Positions 1 to 12,611 are shown, counted from the first letter of the stretch. The stretch: 64,000 nt of DNA from Trichostrongylus colubriformis (GCA_963978905.1 OZ022261.1:21449686-21513685); one strand, 5' to 3'. Made by a program: numbers and translations. The notes: generated from the sequence alone by a model not told the origin.

Positions 1-530
1 TAGGAGAACCCCGCGACAAATTAGCTCAAGGGAGTCATCACAACTACAAATTGCAGTGCTTCAAAATAATGGTATTCAGGAAAGTTATAAGCTCTAAAAA
101 GCGGTAAATTTACTACAGAAAAGTTAACGCGCTCCACTGCGATAGCTGCTATAACCGGCTCGAGGCAGGTAAAAGTGAGAGTGGTGTCCCGCAACGCGAT
201 GCATGACTCTGTAGGACATTTCTTCTAGGCCTCTCAAGTTTGCCCCTAGTCAGCGCTTTTACACAAAGCAAACTTTTCATCTTACAAACTCTTTTTGTAC
301 CAGCCTAGATCCTGGACGGAAAGGCTGGTTAGTAAATTGAGTTCTTCAATCACTGGTGCGGTAGCGGCACCAACTGCCTCTGCCCACTGTGTCCCCTACG
401 ACTGAGAGTATATTAACCATATACAGAACTTTAAAAATGCTAATTCAGAAGTCATTGTTTATATGCATATTACTGCATATTAATTACTTGTATTTCAATT
501 GGTTTCTGGACTTCTACATGTCACAATGTA
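1..530. other. No gene recognised
   Basis: AT-rich sequence upstream of a MITE. Short open frames are present on both strands, but none has splice sites, a motif or a protein-like composition that I can support. Confidence 0.5.
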
Positions 531-1256
531 CAGGGGGTGCCAACAAAGTAATTTTTTTCCTCCACATTCAACCACCTTAGTCGAATTTCAGCAAATTATG
601 ACGAGATATTTCCATCACTAAATTCAAAGCACACACCTCTATCTTTAAACTCCGTGAGAGCCTTCTCCACGAGCACGATCGGGAGCTTGTTCCGAGTGAA
701 CATGATGTGTTACCTCAACTCGGCAAAATCTGAGACTTCGCCACGCTCGTTCACAACCTTGTGAAGGTCCGTTCACCCTGTGTACCTGAGAGGATTCATA
801 TCGAGTCGTGTTCTCAAACATTCTGTTTTTTCCGGGTTTTCGGCGCCCTTCGTGTTCAAGAACCAGAACGTATCGTTACCACTGAAACCCCTCCGGAGGA
901 GAGTTTAAGGTATGAAAAATTATACTTCGGATCATAGCAGTGTTGTCCGAGCAGCTAGGGCTCTGTGACCCCCACGAAACGAATGGCCAATCCTTAGGAA
1001 GCTTTCCACAAAAGACCTACCATGGAACCTGGCTCCTCGGACCTTGATGCCGGAGCTGCTCTGAATTACGACTGCACCGGCTGAAGGCTCCATATCTTTA
1101 TGAAGGTGAACGTAGTGAGCCACAGCTTGTTCTTGCTTTTGAAAGAACATTTTGGGAGTATTTTGCTCCATTACTTTCATCTCTTATGTTTTCCTATGTT
1201 TTGTATATATGGCGGATGTGAGTCGTGAGCAAAATTACTTTTTCTGTCACCCCCTA
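531..1256. mobile_element. Non-autonomous DNA transposon, TA target duplication (copy 1)
   Basis: The element begins CAGGGGGTGCCAACAAAGTA and ends with the inverted form ...TTACTTTTTCTGTCACCCCCTA. It is flanked by TA on both sides (529-530 and 1257-1258). A second, better preserved copy of the same family lies at 41061-41777, and the two can be followed against each other through the interior. No transposase frame is present. The TA duplication and terminal inverted repeats fit a Tc1/mariner-like superfamily, but the encoding relative is not in this window. Confidence 0.8.
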
Positions 1257-2773
1257 TAGTTTGAATGGGGACAGTAAAGCATTAACTTGCTAGTGAGAGC
1301 GTTTTGAACACCTTTAGAGGAAGATATTTCTCTTTTTTTGCAGGAACAGGGAGCTGAAAATTGTTTTCTGAAATGGGACGAGCATACATTATAAAACACG
1401 CAATGAAATACTCGGGTCTGTATATTGGAGTAGATTGTAGGCAGTGAATATTCTATGATTACCTTTTGCTGCTGATGCTCTGAAGAGGGCAAGAAGCTCG
1501 GAAAATCAAGATTTTTATCATAAGGAAACCCAAGATCACGTGCTTCTGTGATTGAGATCCCCATCTGCAAGACTTTATGAATGGCTTTGAATTTGTGCAC
1601 TTGAGTGAGCACATCATTTGCGCTTTCTCCCCTGAAAATGAGAGATTGCTAGCTTTTCATATCCAGTCAACCTAAGTCCTCTGAGACTCTTTATAGATTT
1701 TAATATCATCTATACAAATACTACGTAAGCTATCGCGGCCCTGAGATATGAATGGAAGGTCAAAAGTATCTGGTAAATAAAAAAGAACAAGCGAAAGCAC
1801 CCCACCCACCCACAGGAATACTGGTTGCCATGATTCTGATACAGGAGTGTGAGTCACCAAATCGAAATTGAAATGTTCTGGTTGTTAGAATTCCTCGATT
1901 CAATTCCTAACGAAATCATGAGTTCTAAAGCGTTCTATATTGTGCATCAATAACTCATTAGAGACCTTATCAAATGCCTTGTGGAAATCAAAATTAACCA
2001 TTTTAAACATTTTTCCTAAGCCATGAGGTTTTTTACGGTTATTAAAACAATCGAGTATCCCCTTCTGGAACCCTTATGTGTGTCGGGAAAGACATCAAGT
2101 TTACCCAAATGAGAAAACATTTGCTTTTCCAGAAGTTTTTCAAACATCCGTCGAAGCAAAGAACGAGGCATTTATATCAAAAAGTCAAAAATGAACACTG
2201 CAGTTTCGAAGGCGATTACCGCTGAACTTTCCGCAGGGAAATAAGCGAGGCACTCCCCTAGTGAATTGGCGCAAAATTCACAGAGTGAGTTATGATCATG
2301 TAGGCGCGCTCTCTGACCTTCTCAATGGCGTGCTCATGACAAATGGCGAAAGATTCATGGCAGCGAAGAGATGTAGTTATGTGACTTTCACGTTTCGCGC
2401 GAGGCAGCGTGAATTTGAAACTTTTTTCAATATCTCGACGAATAGCTGCTTGCATTTCAATCTTCGCCCTTTTCATCATAGCACTCCACTCATTTTCTTC
2501 CGCCGTATGGTATTTAACACAATCTGGTTTCTCTTCCTTTACTGATGAGCACTGGAGGACGTTATTTCTAATGTTTAGCCCATGCCTAAGGACAAGTGTG
2601 GAGCGGAGGTTGCACTAGTTCTCTTTGTCTTCTTTTGACCATACCTCAAGGTTCTTATATCATGATATCAGTGATACCGTTTTTATTTTTAGACATAGTT
2701 AGCAATAATGCGATTGTCCTTTTCCCATTCGCGATCAGAAAGTCTTTTCCGCAACCAAAAAGGTTACGCTTGC
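1257..2773. other. No gene recognised
   Basis: Contains only short open frames on both strands without intron signals or recognisable domains. I see nothing to annotate here. Confidence 0.4.
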
Positions 2774-3202
2774 AAAGGAATCGTCCAAGGGAAAATGAAT
2801 TTTTCTGTAATCAATATATTTATGTTGAATTTCCCTGATGGGGGCCGCATGCAGATTTTCACGCGAAAAATGTCAATCCGGCTAAGATACAGCACCGCAA
2901 AGTCTCTGCCGGGTGGGCGGGGCCTCCGAGCAAGTGTCCACCCCCTCGTCCGCCGCGGTCGGAGACGCATTGTAGGAGCAGAAAGTAACGTAAGCAGTTC
3001 CACTCTCCGTTCCCAACGCGGCGGACGACAGGACGGGCCTTTACTCGGAGGCCCCGCACACCCGGCAGAGAATTTGGTGAGCTGTATCTTGGCCAAATTC
3101 TCACTTTTTCGAGCAAAACTTTGCATGCGGTCCTTATTAAGCAAATACAACATAGATATATGGGTAACAAAGAAATTAATTACCCCCATGGACGATTTCT
3201 TT
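2774..3202. mobile_element. Foldback MITE family A, copy 1
   Basis: Terminal inverted repeats read AAAGGAATCGTCCA at the left and the complement GGACGATTTCTTT at the right. Inside them are further inverted blocks: a GCCGCATGCA block near the left end and TGCATGCGGTCC near the right, then GC-rich CCGCCGCGGTCGGAGACGC and its partner. The whole unit can fold on itself. Two further copies lie at 6700-7119 and 23044-23441. Open frames of up to 170 codons across it read both strands of the hairpin and are not genes. Confidence 0.85.
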
Positions 3203-4658
3203 GACGAAACGTTAGGATGAGTAGTACGCGCGTACTAGACCCGCCTGACAATGGCACCCACCGTTTCAAAATAGCCGATTCGACCAGCAGGCAGCGGTGG
3301 TAACTAACTGACAAAAAAGGACTGTGATATGATAGTATAGACGAAATTCTCGTAGTAAAGTTAACAGGGGAGGACGGTAAGCGGATACGAAATTCTGGTA
3401 GTAAAGCTAACAAGGGAGAACGGTAGCTCCCTGACTTTGGATGATAATACCATATAGTGACAAGCGCAAACACTGCTTCAGTGCTGTGATCTCGCCCGAG
3501 GCTAAGGTCGGGAAAGCCTCATTTTTGGGGTTTTTGGAGGTTTTCTCCATTTTACTTCACTTCTAGGTTCTTCACCATCCTCAGAAAATTGCTGAGCGTG
3601 ATGATCGGAGATCTCAGTGAATCGTGCCTTTGAGCGCTTCGCTAACATACCAACTATTCCGAGGCGTTTTCGCCGAGAAAGCGAGTGGGGCACACTCTCA
3701 AAGTTCGTTGGATGAGGGATACGTATGCCTGGAAGTTCCTATACCGTTCGACCCACTGCACTGCAGTGACAAATCAAACTCCTTTAAAGGCATTCTAACC
3801 CTTTCCGGTGGCGCCTGGGAACAGGAGGCGTACAGAAGAAAGATGCTGTCTTTCATCTGACAGGAGAAATCAGAAACAAATCACTGTGTTGAGCAAAGGA
3901 TCACGACGCTGCTCAAACGCACCGTGAATAGGAGAAAACAGTAGCAGGCGAAAGATCGCGAAAAGCGAAAAATGCTTCGGTTTGGCTCATTTCGTACTGA
4001 CCGCTACCTTGGTCAGTCCGCGAGGCTCTTCAGTAGTCCACGAAAAAAGAGATGTGACAGGCGATCTGGTGATGCAGACAAAGCTTATTGGAATATAGAA
4101 ATGCACGTTGTAGTACAATTATGTATAAATATTCAGGACCATCAATCAACCGAAAATGGCTATCAGGGGACGTGTTTTCCCGCTCTCTGACGGGTTGACG
4201 TATCGAGCGATGTAACGCTAATCTGCATTGTGCGGCAGTCATGCATAGCACGTGTTGCGTTCGTGTGCTGCTCACTTTAGAGATTCTTTAAGAAGCCTGG
4301 AGAGCGTAAGGATTCGTTAGCCAGCTTGGGCACGTTCCACATCAAGAATTGCGTCACACACGGTCCTCACGAACATCTTGTTTCTAAAGTTTGTGGTTCT
4401 TCTAGGAAAGGATTGAGTAGTTCAATAATCGACATCCATCATAATTTATTGTACGCACCCAAATGCAGAGGTTATGAAGACAGACTCAAACCGGCTAACG
4501 AGCGTTGAGATTCAGTGGATGTACTACTTGAACATAATATTTACAATAGTTATGTGACAGACGGACCTACTGCTGGAGCGATAGACATGAAGACATAATA
4601 GTGTTTATATACACTAGGATCCTCCAATCATGAAAATCAACATAACATTTGCTAAAGA
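3203..4658. other. Intergenic; no gene recognised
   Basis: Apart from a short tandem repeat at 3341-3426 I see no supported feature. The 3' untranslated region of the collagen gene (minus strand) must lie at the right edge. Confidence 0.4.
3341..3426. repeat. Two-unit tandem repeat, 46-bp period
   Basis: Two adjacent copies of a roughly 46-bp unit starting ACGAAATTCT (3341 and 3387), each continuing with GTAGTAAAG and an AACA-GGGA-ACGGTA block. The units differ at a few positions. Confidence 0.7.
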
Positions 4659-7600
4659 TTACACTTTCGAAATCTTCTTCAGTAAAACTGTCCGTGGTGG
4701 ACAGGTGCAATATCCGGCATCTGATCCTGGTACACCGGGACGTCCTTGTAGACCTCTTGGACCAGGTTTACCTGGTTCTCCTCTGAATCCTGGTAGCCCA
4801 TTAGGACCCATAGCACCCGGCAGTCCATCTTGGGCTCGAATACCTCTCTTGCCAGGGCCGCCTTGGAAAACATACGTGGAATTTACAAAAAATTAATACA
4901 GAGAAATTTCGTACCGGGTTCTCCCTCCTTTCCTGGGCGACCTGGAGGACCTCTTCTTCTCACAGGTATGACGCCATTCTTCCCTGGCGCGCCGATTTTC
5001 CCAGGCTCTCCACGTTTGCCTGAGACAATAGCTTGCTAATTCATAAAGTTAATGGGTAGTTCATCCATGAATTCAACATTTTATTCTAACTGTTCAAACC
5101 TGAAAGTCCGTCGTCTCCTTGAGGACCAGGTGGACCGCGTGGCCCACGTCTTGTAGTCACCCCAGGAGAGCCTGCAACAGTGAAGAATTTTGTGCATTTT
5201 TATGAACTGTAAGTGTCTATTTCAGTCAAACCTGGGAGACCAGGTGGTCCTTTTGGGCCTTCCTTCCCTGGGCTTCCACGAAATCCTGGTGGACCAGACG
5301 GGCATCGTACACAACCCATGTCTCGAGGGGTGCAGTCGATAGCTGGGTAGACTTTGAAGTTATCACGACCTGGCGGTCCTCGTTCTCCTGGCGCTAAACC
5401 TTCGTATGCGATAAGTAAGCCAAATAGCTCATCCAAAGCAGTATCACGGTTATTTTAGTTGTATTTTATCTTGGGCGAAAATGTGAATGAAGATGTTGCA
5501 AATTAAAATATGTATAATGAAAGCGATAACATAAGAACTTCCTGGCTACCTCTACTGATACTTTTTACTATAGAGAGCAAGAAGAATGCATTGCAGAAAA
5601 ATGAAAACTCTTCAAGACACTGTTCAGTAACTGAAAAAAGTTCCTACTCGAACAGAGATCGTTAGCACACAAGCAAAACCATATCAGGTGGGAAGAATCA
5701 TCCCAAGAAACTAGCCATACTACTGCTGTGAAGCATGCGGCTTGTGCAACGTCGTTCTATGCGTCGTCCATGATTGGTTGGTTGCGAGAAGCACCAACTA
5801 CAAAACTTGTTTACTATTAGGTTGGTGCATAATTAATGCGGCTTTGTCATGCTGCATTTTTTTTTTGTAGTGGAAATCGCCCTTTTGGCGCCCATCAAAT
5901 GGGAAGCAGTACCTGATTGCGGTGGTGAAAGCGCTCCCTAATAATCATTTAAACACGTTTTTGCTAAATTTTGTCGTTGTTTTTGTAAGATAAAATTGTT
6001 GAAAAAGCCGCATTAATTATGCTTCAACCCAATACATGCACTGCAGGGCTCTCAGTAATTATGTAAATTCATGCTCAAACCAACACCCAGGTGCTCCTCT
6101 TCGTCCAGGAGGTCCAGCCGGACCAAGTGGACATTTGAGACGTATGGGCTCACATTGACACCAAGATGGTAATCGCGATGGTAGTGTGAGACGACTCTGT
6201 CGGGCCTGAAAGGGGATTTATTATAAAAGGGTTTCTCACAACTGAAAACACACGTTTCTGGATTTAATGAAAACTCCATAACGATATGCGATGCATCAGA
6301 AAAATGAAGGGTTACAGTGGGCAAAATGCTACAAGAAAATGAACGTGGAGAAGAGGTCACTGGGATTATTCTGAGTTCAGCTACTAAAAAACGAAAGACG
6401 CCTCTGAATCTGGTGAGTGGTCCTATAAAAATGTTATCTGCAAAAGTGCTAAAAATGCGCATTCTCATTCCCCCTGATAAACGAATCCTTCTGTTATTTT
6501 ATTTGATGAGCACGTCTACAGAGCCCACTTGTTTCGCTCCATTCCCAGAATCGTAGAGCGTCAAGTAAAGCCTGCGCCCGTCGAAAAGCCATGCGTCCTG
6601 AGCTATCTCAGAGATTTCGGAATAATCGTGTGAGGAATGGTAAGGAAAAAGAGAAAACATGGATGATATGAATTTGGGAACGGGCTCACAGGCTAACTTA
6701 AAGGAATTGTCCACGGAAAAATGTGTTTTTATGTTACCCATATATTTATGTTGTATTTGTCTAATGTGGGCCGCATGCAAAGTTCAACCCGAAAAATGTG
6801 AATCCGGCTAAGATTCAGCACCACAAGTCTCGGCCGGGTGGGCGGTGTTCCCGAGCAAGTGCCTACCCCGTCGTCCGCCGCGGTCGGAGACGCATTGTAA
6901 GAACAGAAAGTTACTTAAACAGTCCCACTTTCCGCTCCCCACCCGCGGCAGACGACGGGATGGGGCTTCACACGTCTACCAGGCCTAGGAAGGGGGGAGC
7001 AGTATCTAGCCGAATTCCCGCTTTTTTTTGCGTGAAACTTTGCATGCGGCCTTTATTGGGCAAATACAACACTGACATAAGGGTAAGAAAAAACTAATCT
7101 TCCTATGGACGATTCCTTTGAGTCTTCAGACAAGGAAATGTGTTACTATGAATGAAGGATAGGGTCCAAGCATATTCGCCTTTCTCCGATCCATACTTCG
7201 GTGATGGTGCGTGCACATTCACAAAGGAACTCGGCGGGACAACGACGATTGCGGCTCTCGGTTCTTAGCGATTCTACTTACTTTTACCTATACTACTGTA
7301 CCTTAGGATGTCTACAAACTTTCATTAAAAGATATTTTGCGAATGGTTAACATTCAGCAACCGCTAAAAAGGGATTCAAAAAAGGGATTCGAGTATCAAT
7401 ACTGAGAAAGAGCTAGTCAGATATCAAAATGACATACTCGAATTTTGTGCATATTCCGGAAATCAGCAAACACATCGTAAGATACAGCGTGACGCTTTAT
7501 CGGAGCATCATCTTCGGTGGACATTCGGACATCGATAAGATCACTCCATGACTGATCGGTGTTTGCCTGGAACATTCACTGGATTATGGAGCCTTTAACA

Positions 7601-8505
7601 GGTTGAATTATATGAGTAATAGAGTTGTTCGTTGTTTCCCACGATTCAACACAATACATTTTTAGTACAATATGGTACTACGTGGTGTTTCGCCATGGCA
7701 ATGTATTGACATTTTTGAAAACGAGTTTGGGAATCGCAAAGCTATGAATCCTTTCATTTTATGCTCTTATGAGCAAAAATCTGTCGGACTATATATCGAC
7801 GAGCATCATATTGAATGCACTGGAAGGATTTTAGACGCAGCTGAGCAAAGACCAATCAGTTCCCCTATTACCTCTCCATTGAGTAAGCGGCTGTGGAGTT
7901 TCCAGAAGAGGTAAAACTAATCACTTGCGCCATAAAAGGCATAGAGTAAGCGTGCTACCACATCCGTTAAAATTTCAAAAGAATGAAATTCTGAAGAATA
8001 TCGGTTGGAGCCATGGCTCCAGAAATTTGTGTATTCCAGTCCTCCCCATCGGCAGATAGTTCGTGCGGGTAGTAAGCACAAGGGCGAGTAGGCGCAGAAA
8101 CCCAGTGAAGCCAGAAGAACTCCGTCAGGTAGGTGCTGGACAACCCACATTTAGACGTGACTCCTGCACATCTGCACATCACTGTCTCCATAACGTCCTA
8201 TTCTCTTCTCTTTGTCATTCTTTTGTCTGGTTCCACCCAGTGACCGCACAACACCGAAAAGCAAACGTTTCCCGAATTTCACACTGGTTTTACACTTCTG
8301 TTTCTCTATGATAGAATGTATATTTAATTGGAAGCGGACGACTTCGGGGTTCTGTTCCTACCTTGAACGACTTGATTTCAACAGCAAGAAACTCGGACAG
8401 CTCAGTGATTTCGTAGTAGACCTGTGATGAATAGTTGAGAAGTGTGAGCACAGCAAGGAAAGCAGCAAATGATGAACACCAGACAAGAATCACTAAGTTG
8501 TTCAT
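4659..8505 (-). CDS. Nematode cuticle collagen, split gene
   Basis: Structural protein of the extracellular cuticle. Supported exons, in transcript order: 8362-8505 (MNNLVILVW start, one membrane segment, then [17 protein letters not shown] as in the cuticle-collagen N domain), 6085-6205 (WCQCEP..KCP then Gly-X-Y), 5232-5393 (Gly-X-Y, a Cys-containing interruption [17 protein letters not shown]), 5100-5171, 4915-5019 and 4659-4861 (Gly-X-Y, then the tail [12 protein letters not shown] typical of the family). The last four junctions are all phase 1 and rejoin the Gly-X-Y register exactly. At least one exon between 6206 and 8361 was not found, so the product is partial (about 268 residues seen, against roughly 290-340 usual). 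The open frame continues upstream of the chosen ATG with no other ATG; an upstream exon is possible. Two MITEs sit in introns. Family certain; member unknown. Confidence 0.9.
5817..6032. mobile_element. Mariner-type MITE in a collagen intron
   Basis: A 216-bp element with about 30-bp inverted termini, TTAGGTTGGTGCATAATTAA and its complement ending in CAACCCAA. It is flanked by TA at 5815-5816 and 6033-6034. The TTAGGTTG terminus is shared with the full-size mariners at 55335-56592 and 57752-59607. No coding capacity. It lies in the intron between collagen exons 6085-6205 and 5232-5393. Confidence 0.9.
6700..7119. mobile_element. Foldback MITE family A, copy 2
   Basis: Starts AAAGGAATTGTCCACGG and ends with the complement GGACGATTCCTTT. 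The interior holds the same GCCGCATGCA and CCGCCGCGGTCGGAGACGC blocks as the copy at 2774-3202. It lies within a collagen intron. Confidence 0.85.
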
Positions 8506-9081
8506 TCGAACGCAACAGTCAGCACCAGTGACACATCGAATCGGTCGGTATTTACAGCTCGATTTCAAGTGAACTCGTTGCGAGGCGATTAGCAGTGGGC
8601 TGATCCGCGAAAGCTACTGTAATTGCACGGTATAAGCTGAGATTTGCTGTTCCACTTCATGTATGCTCACAGAAAAACGTCAGTTATGAATGAGCCATGC
8701 TTCTGGGGGCGTTGACGCAATTCTCCCAAAGCTGTGAAAGAGCAATAACAGCACTCAAACTCAGTTGCTTTGTCTTTCAAGTGATTGTAATTGTATGTGG
8801 TCGCAGTAGTTTAGTATTAAAGATTATAATGATATTATCAGTGGGGCCATCGCAAAATCGAGGATAAAATTATTGAATGACTTACTTCAGCGCTGATAAA
8901 TCGTTGTACTGTGCTCACAGAAACGTTCATTTTGCCGGTTGGACTTCCCGAAAGCGCGGGAAAATATCTAGTATAAGGAAGAGCATATGCAGTTCCACGG
9001 ATTCGTAACAATCATCCGATGTCGGGATGACCGTTTCGATTGGACTGGACGGCATGCTATCCAGCTGTCCTGTATGTAATA
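8506..9081. other. Upstream region of the collagen gene
   Basis: No exon or promoter element could be assigned. The minus-strand frame stays open for about 20 codons upstream of the collagen ATG at 8503-8505 but contains no further ATG. Confidence 0.35.
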
Positions 9082-9850
9082 CCCTAAAGTCTGATAGATA
9101 AGTCCGCCCGCACGCGGTGTCGCGCGCGGCAGCAGCGAACGCAGGCGCAGTCCTAAAAGAACACACGATCGCGATGCACCCTTCATTATTAAAAACGTTA
9201 GGATTGTAGAAACTGTTTATTCAGCTTCATTTCTAATATCTAAAAATACCACGTGTCAAATCTCCTTTTGACCCGTGAAACTATGACCATTCATCTTGAA
9301 TTTTCTACGCAATTCATTTCATCGTTACAAACATTCATAACATTAACATTAAGGTTCTCACTCGTCTCATCTAAAAATGACTCTTGGTTCAAGGCCCTTA
9401 GGAAGCCGTTGACGATCGTATCCTCAGAAATTGAAAAGAAACTGTCGCAAACTAAAGCGGTCACCTCTGTGTAGCTCATCCTTTTCCTGATGCCGCTTTT
9501 GGTATATCCGGCTTTTGGGTCACAACAGGAATGAGGAAAAGTTTCTATTCAACCACTATTTCATCGCCAAAACAATCGTTGCATTGAAACCCCCGCTGAA
9601 CAACGATTCTCCTCTCATTCGTTCACTTTCCTCTGCCAACTGTGAAGTTTCCATGTTCACCTTTCGTACGACCCCAACTTTACTTGCTACTCCTTTCATA
9701 TTAACAAATACAATATACAATACAATACAAACTCGTTATTAATACAATCCACAATCTCAATTTCCCTCATCTCTGGTTTTGTGAAGACTGCGATCGCCTG
9801 TGCCGCACGCGACACCGCGTGCGGGCGGACTTATCTATCACACTTTAGGG
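9082..9850. repeat. Inverted repeat pair (possible DNA transposon termini)
   Basis: The arm 9082-9130 (GATAGATAAGTCCGCCCGCA, then CGCGGTGTCGCGCGCGGC) is matched by its reverse complement at 9802-9850. The roughly 670 bp between them has no transposase frame. Weaker similarity continues beyond both arms. This could be a non-autonomous element or two inverted copies of a short repeat; target duplications were not found. Confidence 0.65.
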
Positions 9851-9952
9851 GCAATTCATGAGGATGTCATTGCGCGATGTTTTCACTGCACTCGTCGCTG
9901 GTCTTCCACACCCCAGCGATGTGGTTCAGGAGACCTGGATAGGGCCGCCAAG

Positions 9953-9957
9953 GTCAC
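9953..9957. repeat. Target-site duplication, left (GTCAC)
   Basis: GTCAC directly abuts the left LTR. The same five bases directly follow the right LTR at 15805-15809. Five-base duplications are usual for LTR retrotransposon integration. Confidence 0.85.
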
Positions 9958-10409
9958 TTTTGAGACTGCATCACGGCCTCAATGAGTTTTGGTGGTTCAT
10001 ACTTCTGCTGTACTCTTGCTGATACCATTTATTCCCAAATCCATTCACATATCATCAATACGATACATCACAATTCCACAGACGCTACAACCGATATATT
10101 TTCCTAAGGGGGCACAGGTTTCATATGTTCCTCAGATTTCCCACTTGTTTCCCTTTCACCTTCCGGCTCTCAGACGTGGGTCCGCCGTTACCAGACGCCA
10201 AGTACCGCGTCGCCTTATCTCCACCGCCAAGTTACGGTAGCTGTTACTGGGCGACCCAATGGGGTCGCCTTTCCACTGATTACCGGAGAGGCCACCGCTC
10301 TCAGCTCCGCAGTCTCCGAGATGAACCCTATCCCCGGCTCCGCCTCTTATTTATATCCTCCGCACGGGAGGGCGTTTAGCTGAGTCATCGTGAACTAGGA
10401 TTCACGACA
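9958..10409 (-). repeat. 3' LTR
   Basis: 452 bp, nearly identical to 15353-15804 (offset 5395). Reading the minus strand it starts TGTCGTGAATCC and ends ...GTCTCAAAA, directly against the GTGAC target duplication. The same TATA-like TATAAATAA is present at 10347-10355. Confidence 0.9.
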
Positions 10410-11049
10410 CTCCCGAGGCCAAAAGATTGAGATGCAACGACAAATAAGACCGAGAGAAGACACACCTAATTGCGGATTGCATCCTCCCCACGAGAGCTCT
10501 GTTGCATTACCATTACTTTTCTGTTTTCATAAGTTTCCTGCTAAGTGCCCTCGACAATGTAACTAATCAATATGACTAACACATGCATTTATGTCAATGT
10601 CAAAGTCACAACTATACACCGCGAAACGTTGTATGGTCTTTAGACACTGTAGACGGTTGCTTGGAGGATCCGTGACGGACGTTGCTCGAAACGTGGGAAG
10701 TCACGTGTTTAGACGACGACGGCATCGTTCTCTTGAAATCGTTGGTAGATCGCCGTCTGATTTGTTTTCGAAGCTGTGATTGCTAGTTTCTATGGCAAGG
10801 TTTCTGTTCAGTTGTGTAAACGCATGTTTGTCCCATCGTTTATTGGCTAACGTCTACAATCTCAGCAAGACATTACGTTACCCATATACAATGTAAAGCA
10901 ACAATCATTAACAATCTGATGCCTTGCACAATCTCAAGTTTACTACATTTCTGATCGACCAAAATCCGGAGCATGTCCCCGTCTACGGTTTACTAAATTT
11001 CTAGCCCAGTACAATCGAATGACCAGGTCTTACAACGAATGATGAAACC

Positions 11050-11446
11050 TTACATTTTGAAATGATACGAGCAGAAAGCGGTATGGTGTTTAGCCATCTC
11101 GCTTTCTCTTTTAGCGGATTTACAATAATAACAGAGAGCTTGCGAGGTACATGCCGTGACCAAGTGGTCAGCGGTGAACAAACATCTTTCACATTTATTA
11201 AGTTCTACCGCTCGCTGACGACGCGCTGATAGCGTCGCAAATTCAGTGCATTCAGATGCCCAATGGTTACCTTTGCAGAACATGCAGTTCTTGAGTGGTG
11301 TGCGGTATTGCGGTGTGGTGTTGTCGCGTGATGAAGTGCTGGGTGTGTTGGTGTCGTTCGTCGTTTTTCCTTTGATAAAGGCGCAAAAGAGCTGCTCCAA
11401 GTACTCAATTCTCTCGTCAATTGATTCCAGTAGTTCCTTAATAGTC
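11050..11446 (-). pseudogene. Gag-like zinc-knuckle fragment
   Basis: Minus-strand frame with a coiled-coil-like start (KELLESIDERIEYLEQ), a Ser/Thr-rich linker, then three Cys/His clusters: CMFCKGNHWASEC (C-x2-C-x3-H-x4-C), CERCLFTADHLVTAC, and CYYCKSA...HHTAFC. It corresponds to the last exon of the gene at 12612-13373. The segment from about 11157 to 11446 is an inverted near-copy of 12194-12484. The open frame runs on upstream to 11694 with an Arg-rich stretch unlike the paralogues, so only the C-terminal exon is credible. RNA binding by a Gag-type nucleocapsid is the family role. Confidence 0.6.
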
Positions 11447-11782
11447 CATTTTCTCAACATTTGCAAAGCATACTTCCTATACACATTCTTCATTCTCGCA
11501 TCCCTAGCTACAGTACTGCTTATCACAATAACATATCTAAGCGCAAGCTCCCGGACGCGAACAACGGGCATAAAAACTGTCCTCCCAGCCTTCATTCCTC
11601 TTTGTATTCTCATTCGCTTCGTTAGACTTCTTCTCACCATCATGCACCGGCTATGGTGTCTTCTTTTCAAATTGCTATTCCGTGTAATTCGCAAGCGTCA
11701 ATTTTAATCCCTATTTACCGTGGAAAGCATACAGGTTATAAAACATTATACTCCAACACTCTATAATCTATTACAGAGTAAT

Positions 11783-12484
11783 ATGAACGCGGAAAAGTTG
11801 CCGGAAGAGCCAGTGGTGCAGTCTCCTAACGACAACCAGTCGCAAGGAGCCGAGTCAGAGCATGCTGACGTTTGCGGGCTCCTCGATGATCTAAGCACGC
11901 CACCGCCTGAAGTGAGACACCACAATGAAATAATCGCAAGAATCAGGCACTTGGAGAACAGAAGTGCATATCATACGGTAATACATGCAAGTCCTAATCT
12001 TTACTTTCTCTTTTCATTCGCTGTTTATGAGAAACAGATCCTTTGGCAACACTTTCGAATTCTTTTGAAATTAAGGCAGTTCCGCCCAAAAAGAGAAAAA
12101 TGAAGATGAAAAAGTCGATGCTTCTAGAAAGAAAACTAAGGTACACGAAACGACTACTCTGAGCATAGAGCTTTGTACCACAAACTTCTCATAGCTATTA
12201 AGGAACTACTGGAATCAATTGACGAGAGACTTGAGTACTTGGAGCAGCTCTTTTGCGCCTTTATCAAAGGAAAAACGACGAACGACACCAACACACCCAG
12301 CACTTCATCACGCGACAACACCACACCGCAATACCGCACACCACTCAAGAACTGCATGTTCTGCAAAGGTAACCATTGGGCATCTGAACGCACTGAATTT
12401 GCGACGCTATCAGCGCGTCGTCAGCGAGCGGTAGAACTTAATAAATGTGAAAGATGTTTGTTCACCGCTGACCACTTGGTCACA
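11783..12484 (+). pseudogene. Decayed Gag-like zinc-knuckle gene, truncated
   Basis: This plus-strand copy shows the three-part layout of the gene at 12612-13373: an acidic first exon from ATG 11783 (MNAEKLPEEPVVQSPN) with a donor near 11980; a Lys/Arg-rich second exon ending KKTK before GTACAC; and a third exon (acceptor ATTAAG, then ELLESIDERLEYLEQ) with the first knuckle. Damage: the last Cys of the first knuckle is Arg (CMFCKGNHWASER), the copy stops homology just after HLVT near 12484, and the junction into exon 2 is out of phase in every splice I tried. The last exon is inverted relative to 11157-11446. Confidence 0.6.
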
Positions 12485-12611
12485 GGAGGACTTATGTGGT
12501 TTTTGAATAAAGTACAGTACAACCACAAAAAAGCGATTACTTAGAAGGATATGAGAAGTTACACGACAGATTGAATTAACACAAAATCCCACATTTTCGA
12601 GACTTTCTCAA

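Noticed and set aside
2708..3220. 170-codon plus-strand frame and matching minus-strand frames
   Set aside because: They lie within a foldback MITE and are produced by its inverted repeats.
7967..8191. Candidate second collagen exon (EDWNTQIS) near 8000-8060
   Set aside because: No donor follows in a usable frame and no good acceptor precedes it.
8290..8568. 92-codon minus-strand frame taken as a whole as the collagen N-terminus
   Set aside because: Its first codon is TTG, not ATG, and the last 24 codons lie beyond the donor at 8361. Only 8362-8505 is used.
9989..10379. Plus-strand frames of about 83 codons repeated at 15384-15635
   Set aside because: They are antisense readings of the two LTRs.
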